A stretch of DNA of 52,106 nucleotides from Paracoccaceae bacterium (GCA_002402045.2 NVUX02000019.1:1-52106); one strand, 5' to 3'; shown: positions 1 through 8,806, counted from the first letter of the stretch. Notes: generated by a model not told the origin, from the sequence alone. Numbers and translations are program-made.

Positions 1-87
1 AAATACGCGGATGTTAACAAAACAAGTGGGTCAATTTTAAACGCCAATTACCCACCCAAGTGGGTCAATTTTGCATGCCTATTCACA
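1..87. repeat. 87-bp terminal redundancy (same as 52020-52106)
   Basis: Bases 1-87 are identical to 52020-52106, the pattern left by a de Bruijn assembler when a contig closes on itself. If so, the molecule is a 52,019-bp circle. The redundancy stops exactly at the outer end of the IS21-family element (base 87 = base 52106). That suggests the graph branched at the IS end, so another copy of the element may exist in the sample. Long reads across this point would separate a true circle from a segment lying between two IS copies. Confidence 0.9.
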
Positions 88-1013
88 GCTTCATCTCTAA
101 TACCTGCTATTCGATCTTTGGTAAGACCAAGCGCCTCGGCTTCTGCAAGCCACCCTGCTTGTAATGCGCCTCGATCAACATTCTCCTGTTTGGCGGTTCG
201 TGTCGCCAGCGCCGCCAGCTCAGCGCTTTTTGCGGTATTTCCCATGCCCCGTTCCTTGAGCGCCGCTTCGATTTCCGCTCGCCGTTTGGAAAACTGTTTA
301 GTCAGCTCTGGCGGCACTTCTTTAATTTCGATCAGGCGATCTTTCCCAACCCTCTCGACCGTATAACCCGCTTGTTGAACGCGGTGTGCCAGCTCATGAC
401 GATAGATATCGGATCCAAGCTTCTGGGCTTTGAATATCAGGTCATTATGTATGGCCGTCATTCGGCCTGATGAATTTTCCACCATATTGGCAATAACCGC
501 ATGGGTGTGAAGCTGCGGGTCAAGCAGGCGCGAGGTATCATGGCGAAACAGGCCCGCGATGATTTTCCCGCCGGTTTCCACCTGCAAATCCCCATTTTTG
601 TAGTAGCGGGTTTGTACCAGCTTTTGCTCCACATAGGCCATGGCCGTTAAGACGGCTTTATCATGGGCCTTAATCAGGCGCTCATCTTCAAATACCAAAG
701 CGGCAATGGAAACGGATTTTGGAGCCGAAAATGTTAGGTCTAACCCCGGCCGATGCAGCCGTTCCCCCTCTACTATCCGCCCCATAAGGCGCTCCGGCTC
801 CGGCCCGTCTTTCCCCGGTTTAAATATTTGACCATTTAGCAGCTCGGAAAACAGCGGGTCATCTATACGGCCCGCCAACCCCAGCGCTTCCGCCGCTTTG
901 CCAAACCACTGCGCTGCCGCATCCCCTTCTTCACTTCCTGTCGTATAATAGCCCTCTGATTTGTAATACCCTGAGGCTGCCGCCCCTGCGCTCACAGGTG
1001 TTGATGACATCAT
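48..1013 (-). pseudogene. MobF-family (TrwC/TraA) conjugative relaxase, 3' truncated by IS21
   Basis: This is the N-terminal relaxase domain of a TrwC/TraI-type protein, which nicks oriT and stays bound to the transferred strand. Visible are paired tyrosines near the N-terminus (YYKSEGYY, residues about 16-23), the DLTFSAPKSVS motif and the metal-binding histidine motif LDPQLHTHAVIANM. Family members run to roughly 900 residues or more with a C-terminal helicase. Here only about 308 native residues remain, and the last 13 codons read into the IS21 end at base 87. The start has GGAG about ten bases upstream. No helicase part is found on the other side of the IS, so adjacent sequence was lost. 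The plasmid is probably not self-transmissible; whether the relaxase domain still works in mobilisation is unknown. Confidence 0.88.
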
Positions 1014-1267
1014 TCTTCAGCGCTCCAAATACCCTTGCTTGGCAGGTAGCCTACAGAAATGATGGGCCTGGTTATATTCCCCTAAAATGGGTTATTTGGG
1101 CGGGTTTATGCATATTCTGTGAGATGAAACTCTATTCATCATAGAAGCTGTCCCGAAATTACCTAGTAAACACTAAGGTCAACCCCACCTGCAAAATTGG
1201 AGTGTGGCTTGTTTTATTCTATCCCGTGAGATACAGAAAAACATGGCCGAACACTGGGTGAACAAAA
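1014..1267. other. Intergenic region upstream of the relaxase gene (possible oriT neighbourhood)
   Basis: These 254 bases lie between the divergent relaxase and antitoxin genes. No coding sequence is convincing. MobF relaxases often have oriT next to the gene, so this is a plausible place for a nic site. A short inverted repeat (TCTAT-5 nt-ATAGA, about 1131-1145) is visible, but I cannot identify a nic motif. The toxin gene expected upstream of the antitoxin at 1268 is not present here. Confidence 0.3.
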
Positions 1268-1570
1268 ATGACATTTAAAACAACGCCTTTTGATGTGGTG
1301 GATTTCCTCGATACCCCGGAAGATATCCAAAATTACCTTTCTGAAGCCTTTGCCAGTGATGACCCAAAACTGATAGCCATCGCCCTCGGTGATGTCTCCC
1401 GCGCGCGGGGCATGAGCAAAGTGGCGAAAGAAACCGGACTATCGCGGGAAAGTCTCTATAAGTCACTTTCTGAAACCGGAAACCCTGAATTGGCTACGGT
1501 TTTGAAGGTCATGCAATCAATGGGGCTTTCGCTCGAACCTAAACCCCGAGGCGAGCTCGGCACTCCTTAG
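1268..1570 (+). CDS. Addiction-module antidote protein (HigA2-like, COG3636 type), orphan
   Basis: This 100-residue protein matches the family of small antidote proteins that pair with a RelE/HigB-like killer protein: an N-terminal DVVDFLDTPEDIQNYLSEAF segment, the conserved ALGDVSRARGMSKVAKETGLSRESLYKSLS helix-turn-helix at about residues 40-70, and the NPELATVLKVMQSMGL tail. The toxin normally lies immediately upstream in the same direction, but the preceding 250 bases hold no such frame. It is therefore an orphan antitoxin that could still bind DNA or neutralise a toxin encoded elsewhere. Its 3' end overlaps the convergent higA-like gene by 4 bases. Confidence 0.82.
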   Translation: MTFKTTPFDVVDFLDTPEDIQNYLSEAFASDDPKLIAIALGDVSRARGMSKVAKETGLSRESLYKSLSETGNPELATVLKVMQSMGLSLEPKPRGELGTP

Positions 1571-1815
1571 CTGGTGGCTATCCCATGATCATAATTCCGT
1601 TGCAGGTTCAGCCAGAATTCTGGCGAAGTGCCGAGGTATTTGGATAGGCGGATCGCCATATCGGCGGTTAAATCCATTTCCTGCCGCAGAATACCTTCAA
1701 TCCGCGCGAGCGGCACCCGAGCGGCTTTTGCAAGATTTCCAGCCGATAGGCCCAGCTCCGCAAGAAACTCGGCTTTCAGGATTTCACCAGGATGAACCGG
1801 ATTTTGTAAAACCAT
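1567..1815 (-). CDS. higA: HigA-family antitoxin (XRE helix-turn-helix), orphan and short
   Basis: This 82-residue protein has HigA signatures: HPGEILKAEFLAELGLS at the N-terminus, an XRE helix-turn-helix around residues 24-60, and LGTSPEFWLNLQRNYD near the end. It is slightly shorter than the usual 90-100 residues. A strong ribosome binding site (AAAGGAG) precedes the ATG. HigB toxin genes normally sit directly upstream, but the 290 bases before this start contain no HigB-like frame. It converges on another orphan antitoxin. The pair may be leftovers of two toxin-antitoxin loci, or may provide anti-addiction against related toxins. Confidence 0.82.
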   Translation of the reverse strand: MVLQNPVHPGEILKAEFLAELGLSAGNLAKAARVPLARIEGILRQEMDLTADMAIRLSKYLGTSPEFWLNLQRNYDHGIATS

Positions 1816-2009
1816 TTTTAACTCCTTTCGGGATTGTTAGCTCCCTTGCCATTAAAGGCATCATTGCTAAATTACTGGGTGGCAGCATCCAAGCGTTATT
1901 TGAAATACTGGGCTATATCCATTCTCTGATGAAGTACACGAATGATGGATATACCGGAATCCGATGCTCAGAAAAACACAAGGGGCCGCATAAGCAAACA
2001 ATTATTTCG

Positions 2010-2028
2010 GGCTCTGTAGCAGAGTTTT
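2010..2028. mobile_element. Solitary IS6-family terminal repeat (scar)
   Basis: GGCTCTGTAGCAGAGTTTT matches the terminal repeat of the intact IS6-family element at 40511 (GGTTCTGTCGCAAAGTTTT) at 16 of 19 positions. No transposase remains beside it. It lies in the 295-bp non-coding stretch between higA and abiEi (1816-2110), which otherwise shows nothing recognisable. Probably a relic of an IS6-mediated deletion, though a chance match cannot be excluded. Confidence 0.45.
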
Positions 2029-2110
2029 GGATTCTAGTGGCTTACTGGTGATTTCTGTTATATAACCTAGGACAAAACTACATATTGATTGAGGAAAGAC
2101 AACATATTCG

Positions 2111-2725
2111 ATGCCTGCAACAACCCAAAAACAGAAAATGCTAGCCCATATTGGAGAACACACTCTTTCTCGGGCTCGTGATCTGGCTGGCGTTGGCGTA
2201 TCCGCCACAACAATTTCGAGGGCTGTGTCCAGTGGGCAGATTCTCCGAATAGGACGTGGTCTATACCAGCTTCCAGATGCAGAGATTAGCACCTATGCCA
2301 CACTGGCTGAAGTTTCAAAACGCACGCCAAATGCGGTGATTTGCATGATGTCAGCACTTTCATTCCATGGTCTCACGGACCAGATTCCACGAAAAGTCTG
2401 GATTGCAATTGGTGCAAAAGACTGGGCACCGACAATGGATTATCCAAAAACCAGGATTGTACGATTCAGAGAGCCTTACTTTTCCAACGGGCGTGAAAAG
2501 CATGATATCGGCGGCGTCCCCGTTCAAATATATTCTGTGGCCAAGTCGATTGCTGATGCTTTCAGGAACAAAAAAATGGTTGACAGATCGGTTGCAATAG
2601 AGAGTCTAAAATCCGCGCTTCGGAGCCAGAAAATTTCGCCGTCAGAACTTATTCTAGCGGCCCAGGAAAATGGCGCCTGGAAGCAAATGAAGCCCTACAT
2701 GGAAGCACTAACGTCAAATGGCTAA
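2111..2725 (+). CDS. abiEi: AbiEi-type antitoxin (type IV toxin-antitoxin system)
   Basis: This 204-residue protein has a winged-helix domain in the first 60 or so residues (LSRARDLAGVGVSATTISRAVSSGQILRIGRGLYQLP), followed by the conserved body of AbiEi-type transcriptional regulators (YATLAEVSKRTPNAVICMMSALSFHGLTDQIP). AbiEi proteins bind repeats in their own promoter and block the action of the partner toxin AbiEii without forming a stable complex. The gene overlaps the next one by 8 bases, so the two are translationally coupled. AGGAAAG precedes the ATG. In a plasmid this pair can serve both maintenance and phage defence by abortive infection. Confidence 0.85.
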   Translation: MPATTQKQKMLAHIGEHTLSRARDLAGVGVSATTISRAVSSGQILRIGRGLYQLPDAEISTYATLAEVSKRTPNAVICMMSALSFHGLTDQIPRKVWIAIGAKDWAPTMDYPKTRIVRFREPYFSNGREKHDIGGVPVQIYSVAKSIADAFRNKKMVDRSVAIESLKSALRSQKISPSELILAAQENGAWKQMKPYMEALTSNG

Positions 2726-3590
2726 ACCGGTAAAGAATATATCATCCTCGGTTCGGCAACGATTGCTGAATTTAGCGCGGCAAGAAAAACAGGTATTTGA
2801 CGTTGTCCTCGTTGCCTTTGGCCTTGAACGGTTGCTCTATCGCCTCTCAATATCAGATTATCGTGACGGGTTCATACTTAAGGGCGGCATGCTGGTCACA
2901 TTGTGGACAGCTGATCCCGGGCGCTTTACGCGCGACATTGATTTTCTTGCGTTCGGAAAAGATGATGAAGCCAGCCTAAAGGAAGCATTTGGGAAAATTC
3001 TTTCAATCGAAGCCGAGGACGGTCTTGTCTTTGATACAGCTAATTTAACGGCGACGGAGATCCGGGAGGGCCAAGTTTATGGCGGTATGCGCCTGAAGAC
3101 CATTGCCCACCTTGGGAATACCAAGATACCAATTACTGTCGATCTTGGTTTTGGCGATGCGCTTGGGGATTCTGAATATCGTGTTGATTATGGTTCATTG
3201 CTGGATTTTCCAGCAGCAAATATACGTGCCTACTCACCTGCGACGGTTATTGCAGAAAAGTTTCAGGCTGTTGTCGCCCTTGGGGTCGCGAACGGCAGGA
3301 TGAAAGATTTCTATGATCTTTGGGCGCTCCCTAAATCACTTGAGATTGATATGGATGAACTGGTGCACACGCTACAACAGACGTTTAAGCGCCGAGAGAC
3401 CGCTATCCCGGATATGCGCCCGCCTGGCCTATCGCCAGAATTTGGGGAGGACCGGGACAAGCAAGCGCAGTGGTCCGCATATGCAGAATCGACAGAGCTT
3501 GAAGAAATATCTCTAATGGAGGTTCTGGATGAAATATGGGATTGGCTTGACCCAATTTGTAGGTTAGCCAATGGGAGAGAGAAGCTATGA
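2718..3590 (+). CDS. abiEii: AbiEii-type nucleotidyltransferase toxin
   Basis: This 290-residue protein belongs to the AbiEii/AbiGii toxin family, nucleotidyltransferases related to MenT enzymes that modify cellular RNA and stop growth. The sequence shows the turn motif FILKGGMLVTLW (about residues 52-63), the catalytic acidic motif FTRDIDFLAFG (about residues 70-80) and the third conserved motif EKFQAVVALGVANGRMKDFYDLW (about 180-202). Length is normal for the family and the frame is intact. It overlaps abiEi by 8 bases. The NTP and RNA target cannot be told from sequence. Confidence 0.87.
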   Translation: MAKPVKNISSSVRQRLLNLARQEKQVFDVVLVAFGLERLLYRLSISDYRDGFILKGGMLVTLWTADPGRFTRDIDFLAFGKDDEASLKEAFGKILSIEAEDGLVFDTANLTATEIREGQVYGGMRLKTIAHLGNTKIPITVDLGFGDALGDSEYRVDYGSLLDFPAANIRAYSPATVIAEKFQAVVALGVANGRMKDFYDLWALPKSLEIDMDELVHTLQQTFKRRETAIPDMRPPGLSPEFGEDRDKQAQWSAYAESTELEEISLMEVLDEIWDWLDPICRLANGREKL

Positions 3591-3675
3591 AGCAAAGCCC
3601 CAAATGCTTTAACCCTGATGACGAAGCCATAAAGGTTTCTCTTTGCCCCTAGAAAAACAACACTCGATTACATTG

Positions 3676-4459
3676 GGTTCTGTCGCAAAGTTTTCCGGAG
3701 GCTGGTTCAGTCGAGTTCTGCTAGAGTTAGGCCGCCAATCTGGCAAATTGTTCAAACGGCGACGTGGGTTTGTTTGAAATTGTTGTGTTCGGATCATGTG
3801 GGCTACTTCGATGCCTTTGATCGTGGCAGCGGCTGAATAGAAAGCCTTGAAACCTATCATTGGTCGGGTGATTTTCTTGATGAAGCGATGGCTCCATTGC
3901 CCGGCAGGTGAATGCGTAGCAATCACCGAGAGGGGTGTTCAACAATATTGTTCAGGTATTTTACCCGCAGTATTTCAATCGGTGGTGCACTCGAGAGAAT
4001 TTCAGCCCAATATTTATCCGCTGAAGGCCAGACAGATTGGCACCACTTTTATCAATCGCACGATAAAGGTACATCCACTTTCCGTTGACCTTGATTTCGT
4101 CTCTCACCTGTCAGGGTATTGCGCAGCAATATCCCGAGAAGGCATTCGCCATGATGCGGCTGTTGGCCGTTTCTTTTGCTGCGCCGCTTTGGCGATGTCA
4201 GGTGAATATTTCACAACCCAGCGATTCAGTGTTGCATGGTCAATCTGAACGCCGCGCTCCGCCATTATCTCTTCCAAATCACGATAAGAAACAGCCTAGC
4301 GAACGTAGAAAAACACTGCGTACAGGATCACATCTTTCGGGTAATGACTGCCTTTGAAATCAATGCTCCTATTCGATGGATCCTGCCGATAGCTTCTTGA
4401 AACGACTTATGACAAAATCAAACAACGGTAGGAATACAATAAAATTTTGCGACGCAACT
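3676..4459 (-). mobile_element. Decayed IS6-family insertion sequence
   Basis: This is a degenerate relative of the intact element at 40511-41338, in the opposite orientation. The left end is a perfect copy of the terminal repeat (GGTTCTGTCGCAAAGTTTT at 3676-3694). The right end (4441-4459) is eroded. It spans 784 bp against 828 bp for the intact copy. The flanking octamers differ, so there is no target duplication. It separates the abiE module from the mur-sit module. Confidence 0.85.
3727..4370 (-). pseudogene. IS6-family transposase, decayed
   Basis: Reading right to left, the sequence matches the transposase at 40601-41287 in pieces: the N-terminus (SIDFKGSHYP), the middle (INIGLKFSR, partly) and the C-terminus (HRFIKKITRPMIGFKAFYSAAATIKGIEVAHMIRTQQFQ). 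The start codon position reads AGG instead of ATG, and several frameshifts and stops interrupt the frame. It cannot make a working transposase. Confidence 0.85.
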
Positions 4460-4549
4460 CGAGAAGTTCCACTTACCGAATATAAAAATTTGCTGCGCGT
4501 TTTGAACGAGGCTAAGCATGCTTTAGACGCTGTACCAGCGCCCGGTTGA
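4460..4549 (+). pseudogene. Possible 3' remnant of a gene cut by the IS6 element
   Basis: A frame of 29 codons runs straight out of the IS6 end and finishes in TGA: REVPLTEYKNLLRVLNEAKH followed by ALDAVPAPG. It looks protein-like, but it is too short to assign and may be chance. Confidence 0.25.
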
Positions 4550-4599
4550 TCACCCCAAGGGAGATAGTGCCGGAAGTTATGTTTACTGCTTAATCGCTA

Positions 4600-5034
4600 T
4601 CAGCCTTTATCTGAAATTTTACGGCAATAAAGCTCAAACCTGTGGTGCAAAACTTCGTATCCCAGCTGTGCCGCGATTTCGGCCTGGAGGCGCTCAATTT
4701 TATCGGATTTAAATTCAATGACTTTGCCAGAATCCAGATCGACAATGTGATCATGATGAATTTTAGGTACCAGTTCAAAGCGTGCGCCGCCGCCTTCAAA
4801 ATTGTGATGTTGAATAACACCCTTGGCTTCCAGCGCGGCGAGGGTTCGATATACGGTTGCCAGCGAGGTCGAAGGCTCATGCGCTTTGGTACGTTTGTGA
4901 AGGTCGATCGCATCCGGGTGGTCAGTGGCACTCGTCAACACGGCCATTAGAGCGACTCGTTGCCGAGTAATTCGAATGCCTGCTTTGCGAAGAAGGCCCG
5001 TAAAATGGGCCGCTTGATCAGGGGGGAGAGCCAT
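4600..5034 (-). CDS. mur: Fur-family metal regulator, probably Mur (manganese uptake regulator)
   Basis: This 144-residue Fur-family repressor has an N-terminal winged helix (ITRQRVALMAVL, then SLATVYRTLAALEAKGVIQ, about residues 22-75) and the metal-binding dimerisation domain (HHDHIVDLDSGKVIEF, about residues 93-108). It lacks the CxxC zinc motifs found in E. coli Fur and Zur, which is typical of alphaproteobacterial Fur/Mur proteins. Divergent placement 120 bp from sitABCD is the classic context for Mur, which represses manganese import when Mn2+ is plentiful. GAGG lies seven bases before the ATG. It could also respond to iron; the Mur label rests on context. Confidence 0.82.
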   Translation of the reverse strand: MALPPDQAAHFTGLLRKAGIRITRQRVALMAVLTSATDHPDAIDLHKRTKAHEPSTSLATVYRTLAALEAKGVIQHHNFEGGGARFELVPKIHHDHIVDLDSGKVIEFKSDKIERLQAEIAAQLGYEVLHHRFELYCRKISDKG

Positions 5035-5066
5035 ATTGATCCTCGTTTCTCAAGTTGGTGTTATCT

Positions 5067-5118
5067 TTGCGAATGGTTGCTAATCTTGTTTACAGTTGAG
5101 AACTACTCGCATATGCAA
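5067..5118. promoter_or_regulatory. Candidate Mur/Fur operators between mur and sitA
   Basis: The mur-sitA gap holds a direct repeat TTGCGAAT-GG-TTGCTAAT (5067-5084) and a second similar element, TCGCATATGCAA (5107-5118), whose reverse reads TTGCATATGCGA. TTGC/GCAA-type half sites resemble published alphaproteobacterial Fur/Mur targets. Their position between divergent genes would let one regulator control both. This is pattern matching only. Confidence 0.45.
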
Positions 5119-5154
5119 TTAAAAACCAGCTAATAGTTCAAGGAACTTTCGACT

Positions 5155-6060
5155 ATGCTTCAACGTACACCATGGCTTCGATCATCTATGTTGGGTGCTT
5201 TAAGCGCCTTATTCCTAACCACCGGGGCCGTTGCGCAAGACGATAGATTCAAAGTAGCGACAACGTTTACGGTGATTGCCGATATGGCGCGCAACGTGGC
5301 GGGAGATGCGGCGGATGTTGTGAGTATCACTAAGGCAGGCGCTGAAATTCATGGCTACCAACCAACGCCGCGTGATATTATAAGAGCACAAGATGCAGAC
5401 CTGATTTTGTGGAATGGGCTGAACCTTGAACTGTGGTTCGAGCAGTTTTTCTCGAACTTGTCCGATGTGCCGAGTGTTACCCTGAGTGATGGCATCGACC
5501 CGATGGGGATCACCGAGGGTGAATATACGGGCAAGCCTAACCCGCACGCGTGGATGAGCCTGAGCGGGGCGCTGATTTATGTTGATAATATTCGTGATGC
5601 GTTTATTGAGCATGACCCCGAGAACGCCGAGATTTATCGCGCAAATGCTGAGGCCTATAAGCAAGAGATCAGCGATACCATCGCGCCATTAAGTGCCGCT
5701 ATTCAAGCGGTGCCGGTTGAGCAACGGTGGTTGGTGACATGCGAAGGCGCGTTCAGCTACCTGATCCGAGATTTCAACATGCGCGAGCTGTATCTGTGGC
5801 CAATTAACGCTGATCAACAAGGCACACCACAGCAAGTCCGCAAAGTAATTGACGGGGTGCGAGAACACAACATCCGTGCGGTTTTCTGCGAAAGCACCGT
5901 GTCACAAGCGCCCGCTCAGCAAGTCGCCCGCGAGACCGGTGCGGTTTATGGCGGGATGCTTTATGTTGACAGCCTGACCGAAGCCGACGGTGACGTGCCG
6001 ACCTATATTGACCTGCTGCGCGTAACGAGTGAAACCATTGCGAAAGGTTTAAGCGAATGA
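5155..6060 (+). CDS. sitA: Manganese/iron ABC transporter substrate-binding protein SitA
   Basis: A 301-residue periplasmic metal-binding protein of cluster A-I. A signal peptide is visible (hydrophobic run to AVAQ, cleavage near residue 28). The four expected ligands are in place: His66 (EIHGYQP), His131 (NPHAWMS), Glu197 (CEGAFSYL) and Asp272 (YVDSL). The Glu ligand and the lack of a His-rich loop fit Mn/Fe rather than Zn. It is the first gene of a tightly packed operon, with sitB starting inside its stop codon (ATGA). It delivers metal to SitC/SitD at the inner membrane. Expected to be repressed by the divergent mur product. Confidence 0.92.
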   Translation: MLQRTPWLRSSMLGALSALFLTTGAVAQDDRFKVATTFTVIADMARNVAGDAADVVSITKAGAEIHGYQPTPRDIIRAQDADLILWNGLNLELWFEQFFSNLSDVPSVTLSDGIDPMGITEGEYTGKPNPHAWMSLSGALIYVDNIRDAFIEHDPENAEIYRANAEAYKQEISDTIAPLSAAIQAVPVEQRWLVTCEGAFSYLIRDFNMRELYLWPINADQQGTPQQVRKVIDGVREHNIRAVFCESTVSQAPAQQVARETGAVYGGMLYVDSLTEADGDVPTYIDLLRVTSETIAKGLSE

Positions 6061-6920
6061 CCAAAGGCACAGGCATTGTTGCGCGCGATGTAACCGTTAC
6101 TTATCGCAATGGGAATACGGCGTTGCGCAATGCAACGTTCGATATTCCCACCGGTACGATTACGGCGCTGGTGGGGGTTAACGGGGCCGGAAAATCGACT
6201 CTGTTCAAGGCGATTATGGGGTTTGTTCCTGCGGCCAAGGGCGAAATTACTGTGCTTGGCATGCCTGTAAAAGAGGCGCTGCGTAAGAATGTCATCGCCT
6301 ACGTGCCGCAAGCCGAAGAGGTTGATTGGAGCTTTCCGGTTCTGGTTGAGGATGTGGTGATGATGGGCCGCTACGGGCACATGGGGTTTCTGCGCCGCCC
6401 TAAACAGGTTGACCACGATGCGGTGACAACCGCCTTGGGCCGTGTTGGCATGGCAGATCTCCGCCTCCGCCAAATTGGCGAATTATCAGGTGGGCAGCGC
6501 AAACGGGTTTTCCTCGCGCGCGCTTTGGCACAAGATAGCAAAGTAATTTTGCTGGATGAGCCCTTCACCGGCGTTGATGTGAAAACCGAAGAAGCCATTA
6601 TTGCCCTGCTGCGCGAAATGCGTGATGAGGGTCGCGTAATGCTTGTTTCCACCCACAATCTCGGATCAGTCCCAGAATTTTGTGACCGCACCATATTGGT
6701 CAAGGAAACCATTTTGGCCTTTGGGCCAACCAAAACAACCTTCACCCGCGAAAACCTAGAAGAGGCTTTTGGCGGTGTGCTCCGCCACTTTGTTTTGGGC
6801 GGGTCTGATCTGCATGACGATGATGACGCACGCAAAATTCATGTGATCACCGATGATGAACGGCCCTTTGTTATCTATGATGACCCGGAGAGTGCTGACG
6901 CCACAGAGGTATCCAAATGA
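6057..6920 (+). CDS. sitB: Manganese/iron ABC transporter ATPase SitB
   Basis: A 287-residue ABC ATPase. Walker A is [11 protein letters not shown] (about residues 38-48), the Q-loop region is [11 protein letters not shown], the signature is [15 protein letters not shown], Walker B is [12 protein letters not shown] and the H-loop is MLVSTHNL. The C-terminal extension after about residue 240 is rich in Asp (HDDDDARK), a little longer than the core fold. It overlaps sitA and sitC by 4 bases each, indicating coupled translation. It powers import through SitCD. Confidence 0.92.
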   Translation: MTKGTGIVARDVTVTYRNGNTALRNATFDIPTGTITALVGVNGAGKSTLFKAIMGFVPAAKGEITVLGMPVKEALRKNVIAYVPQAEEVDWSFPVLVEDVVMMGRYGHMGFLRRPKQVDHDAVTTALGRVGMADLRLRQIGELSGGQRKRVFLARALAQDSKVILLDEPFTGVDVKTEEAIIALLREMRDEGRVMLVSTHNLGSVPEFCDRTILVKETILAFGPTKTTFTRENLEEAFGGVLRHFVLGGSDLHDDDDARKIHVITDDERPFVIYDDPESADATEVSK

Positions 6921-7774
6921 TCGACATTCTATTGCTGCCGTTTAGCTATAACTACATGTTCAACGCGATGTGGGTATCCGCCTTGGTCGGCGGGGTTTGC
7001 GCCTTTTTGTCCTGTTATCTGATGCTCAAAGGCTGGTCTTTGATCGGCGACGCGCTGAGCCATTCGATAGTGCCCGGCGTTGCGGGCGCTTATATGTTGG
7101 GGCTGCCATTTGCCTTGGGTGCCTTTGCTGCTGGGGGGCTTGCTGCGGGTGCAATGCTGTTTTTAACTGAGCGCTCTGGGCTAAAAGAAGACACCGTTAT
7201 TGGCCTGATCTTCACATCGTTTTTTGGGCTGGGTCTGTTTATGGTATCGCTCTCCCCAATGTCGGTGAGTATCCAAACGATTACGATGGGTAATATTCTG
7301 GCGATCACTCCGTCAGACACGCTGCAACTTGCGATTATCGGCTTTGTCACGCTCGCGATATTGCTAGCAAAATGGAAAGACCTGATGGTGACCTTCTTTG
7401 ATGAAAACCATGCGCGCTCTATTGGCATAAATACCGGCGCGCTAAAAGCTGTGTTTTTCACCCTGCTTGCCGCATCCTGTGTGGCCGCCCTGCAAACCGT
7501 TGGCGCGTTTCTGGTTATCGCAATGGTGGTTACCCCCGGCGCCACAGCCTATTTATTAACAGACAGGTTTCCACGATTGCTAATGTTGAGCGTCGCCATC
7601 GGCTCGATCACCAGTTTTGTTGGCGCCTATCTGAGCTTCTTTGTAGATGGCGCTACGGGTGGGCTGATCGTTTCATTGCAAACGACAATCTTTTTGTTTG
7701 TATTTTTCTTGGCCCCTAAACACGGTTATCTGGCCGCGCGAAGACGTGCCGCAAAAGCATTGGCCGCATCATGA
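6917..7774 (+). CDS. sitC: Manganese/iron ABC transporter permease SitC
   Basis: A 285-residue ABC-3 family integral membrane permease with about eight hydrophobic segments. The conserved [23 protein letters not shown] segment near residues 37-59 and the [21 protein letters not shown] segment are characteristic. It pairs with the related permease SitD, the usual two-permease arrangement of Sit systems. It overlaps both neighbours by 4 bases (ATGA). Confidence 0.92.
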   Translation: MIDILLLPFSYNYMFNAMWVSALVGGVCAFLSCYLMLKGWSLIGDALSHSIVPGVAGAYMLGLPFALGAFAAGGLAAGAMLFLTERSGLKEDTVIGLIFTSFFGLGLFMVSLSPMSVSIQTITMGNILAITPSDTLQLAIIGFVTLAILLAKWKDLMVTFFDENHARSIGINTGALKAVFFTLLAASCVAALQTVGAFLVIAMVVTPGATAYLLTDRFPRLLMLSVAIGSITSFVGAYLSFFVDGATGGLIVSLQTTIFLFVFFLAPKHGYLAARRRAAKALAAS

Positions 7775-8619
7775 TAGATATTTTGCTGCAACCGTTTCAG
7801 TATGCGTTTATGAACAACGCTTTTGTGATGCTGATGATCATCGCGGTGCCAACCAGTCTGCTGTCTTGCTACCTCGTACTTAAGGGCTGGTCGCTGATGG
7901 GCGACGCCATCAGCCACGCCGTTTTGCCCGGTATCGTTATTGCCTACCTGCTGAATATCCCACTCATTATCGGGGCGTTTTTTGCAGGTATGGTCTGCGC
8001 ATTGCTGACCGGATTTTTGGCTGAAAATAGTCGCGTCAAGCAAGACACCGTGATGGGAATTGTATTTTCCGGCATGTTTGGTTTTGGCATTGTTCTTTAC
8101 ACCAAAATCACCACAGATGTGCATCTTGATCATATTTTGTTTGGGAATATGCTTGGGGTCAACGCAAATGATTTATGGGCGTCTGGCCTGATCGCCGCAT
8201 TTGTTTCCCTCGTCATCATTGCCAAGCGGCAGGATTTTTTGCTGCACGCGTTTGATCCGATACAAGCGCAAGCCGTTGGATTGCGGGTTGGTTGGCTGCA
8301 CTATGGGCTTTTAACGCTGATCTCGCTAACCGTTGTCGCCACCCTCACCGCCGTTGGTATTATCCTCTCAATCGGGTTGTTAATTGCGCCGGGAGCCATC
8401 GCCTTTTTGCTCACAAAACGGTTTGAACGCATGCTGCCGATTGCCGTAGCCGTGACGATGTTCTCTGGTTTTGCGGGAATTTATATCAGTTTTTATATTG
8501 ATAGCGCCCCGGCACCGACCATTATTCTTGTCCTATCAGCCATCTTTATTGCTGTCTTTGTGCGGTCGGGCATATTGATCAAGCGACAAACAGCGCGTGC
8601 TGAACCATTACGTCAATGA
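7771..8619 (+). CDS. sitD: Manganese/iron ABC transporter permease SitD
   Basis: A 282-residue ABC-3 family permease paralogous to SitC, with the same landmarks (LKGWSLMGDAISHAVLPGIVIAY; AVGIILSIGLLIAPGAIAFLL). It is the last gene of mur/sitABCD and begins within the sitC stop codon. No clear intrinsic terminator follows; the next 110 bases lead to a solitary IS6-family end. Confidence 0.92.
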   Translation: MIDILLQPFQYAFMNNAFVMLMIIAVPTSLLSCYLVLKGWSLMGDAISHAVLPGIVIAYLLNIPLIIGAFFAGMVCALLTGFLAENSRVKQDTVMGIVFSGMFGFGIVLYTKITTDVHLDHILFGNMLGVNANDLWASGLIAAFVSLVIIAKRQDFLLHAFDPIQAQAVGLRVGWLHYGLLTLISLTVVATLTAVGIILSIGLLIAPGAIAFLLTKRFERMLPIAVAVTMFSGFAGIYISFYIDSAPAPTIILVLSAIFIAVFVRSGILIKRQTARAEPLRQ

Positions 8620-8729
8620 CACACGCACCATTGTCGGACCATTCCTCTGGTTGTGTCTGGCATCATCGCAAGGTTTGTTTGCAGAGTAACATTAGCTGTA
8701 CCCAGTGTGCGCTCTTTCTCAACATCTGA

Positions 8730-8748
8730 AAAACTTTGCGGCAGAACC
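8730..8748. mobile_element. Solitary IS6-family terminal repeat (scar)
   Basis: AAAACTTTGCGGCAGAACC differs at one of 19 positions from the right terminal repeat of the intact element (AAAACTTTGCGACAGAACC, 41320-41338). No transposase sequence is recognisable to its left. It sits at the boundary between the sit operon and the phytase-like gene. Confidence 0.75.
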
Positions 8749-8788
8749 AGGGGGCGACGGGCAAAGCTTTCATCCCGCCGTTACGCAA

Positions 8789-8806
8789 CTGTCACTCCAC
8801 CGTCAT
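8789..8806 (+). promoter_or_regulatory. Candidate Pho box upstream of the phytase-esterase-like gene
   Basis: CTGTCAC-TCCA-CCGTCAT is two heptamers separated by four bases, each matching 6 of 7 positions of the PhoB heptamer CTGTCAT. It ends 49 bp before the chosen ATG. It would place the gene under phosphate-starvation control by the host PhoBR, since no phoB is on the plasmid. Confidence 0.6.
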
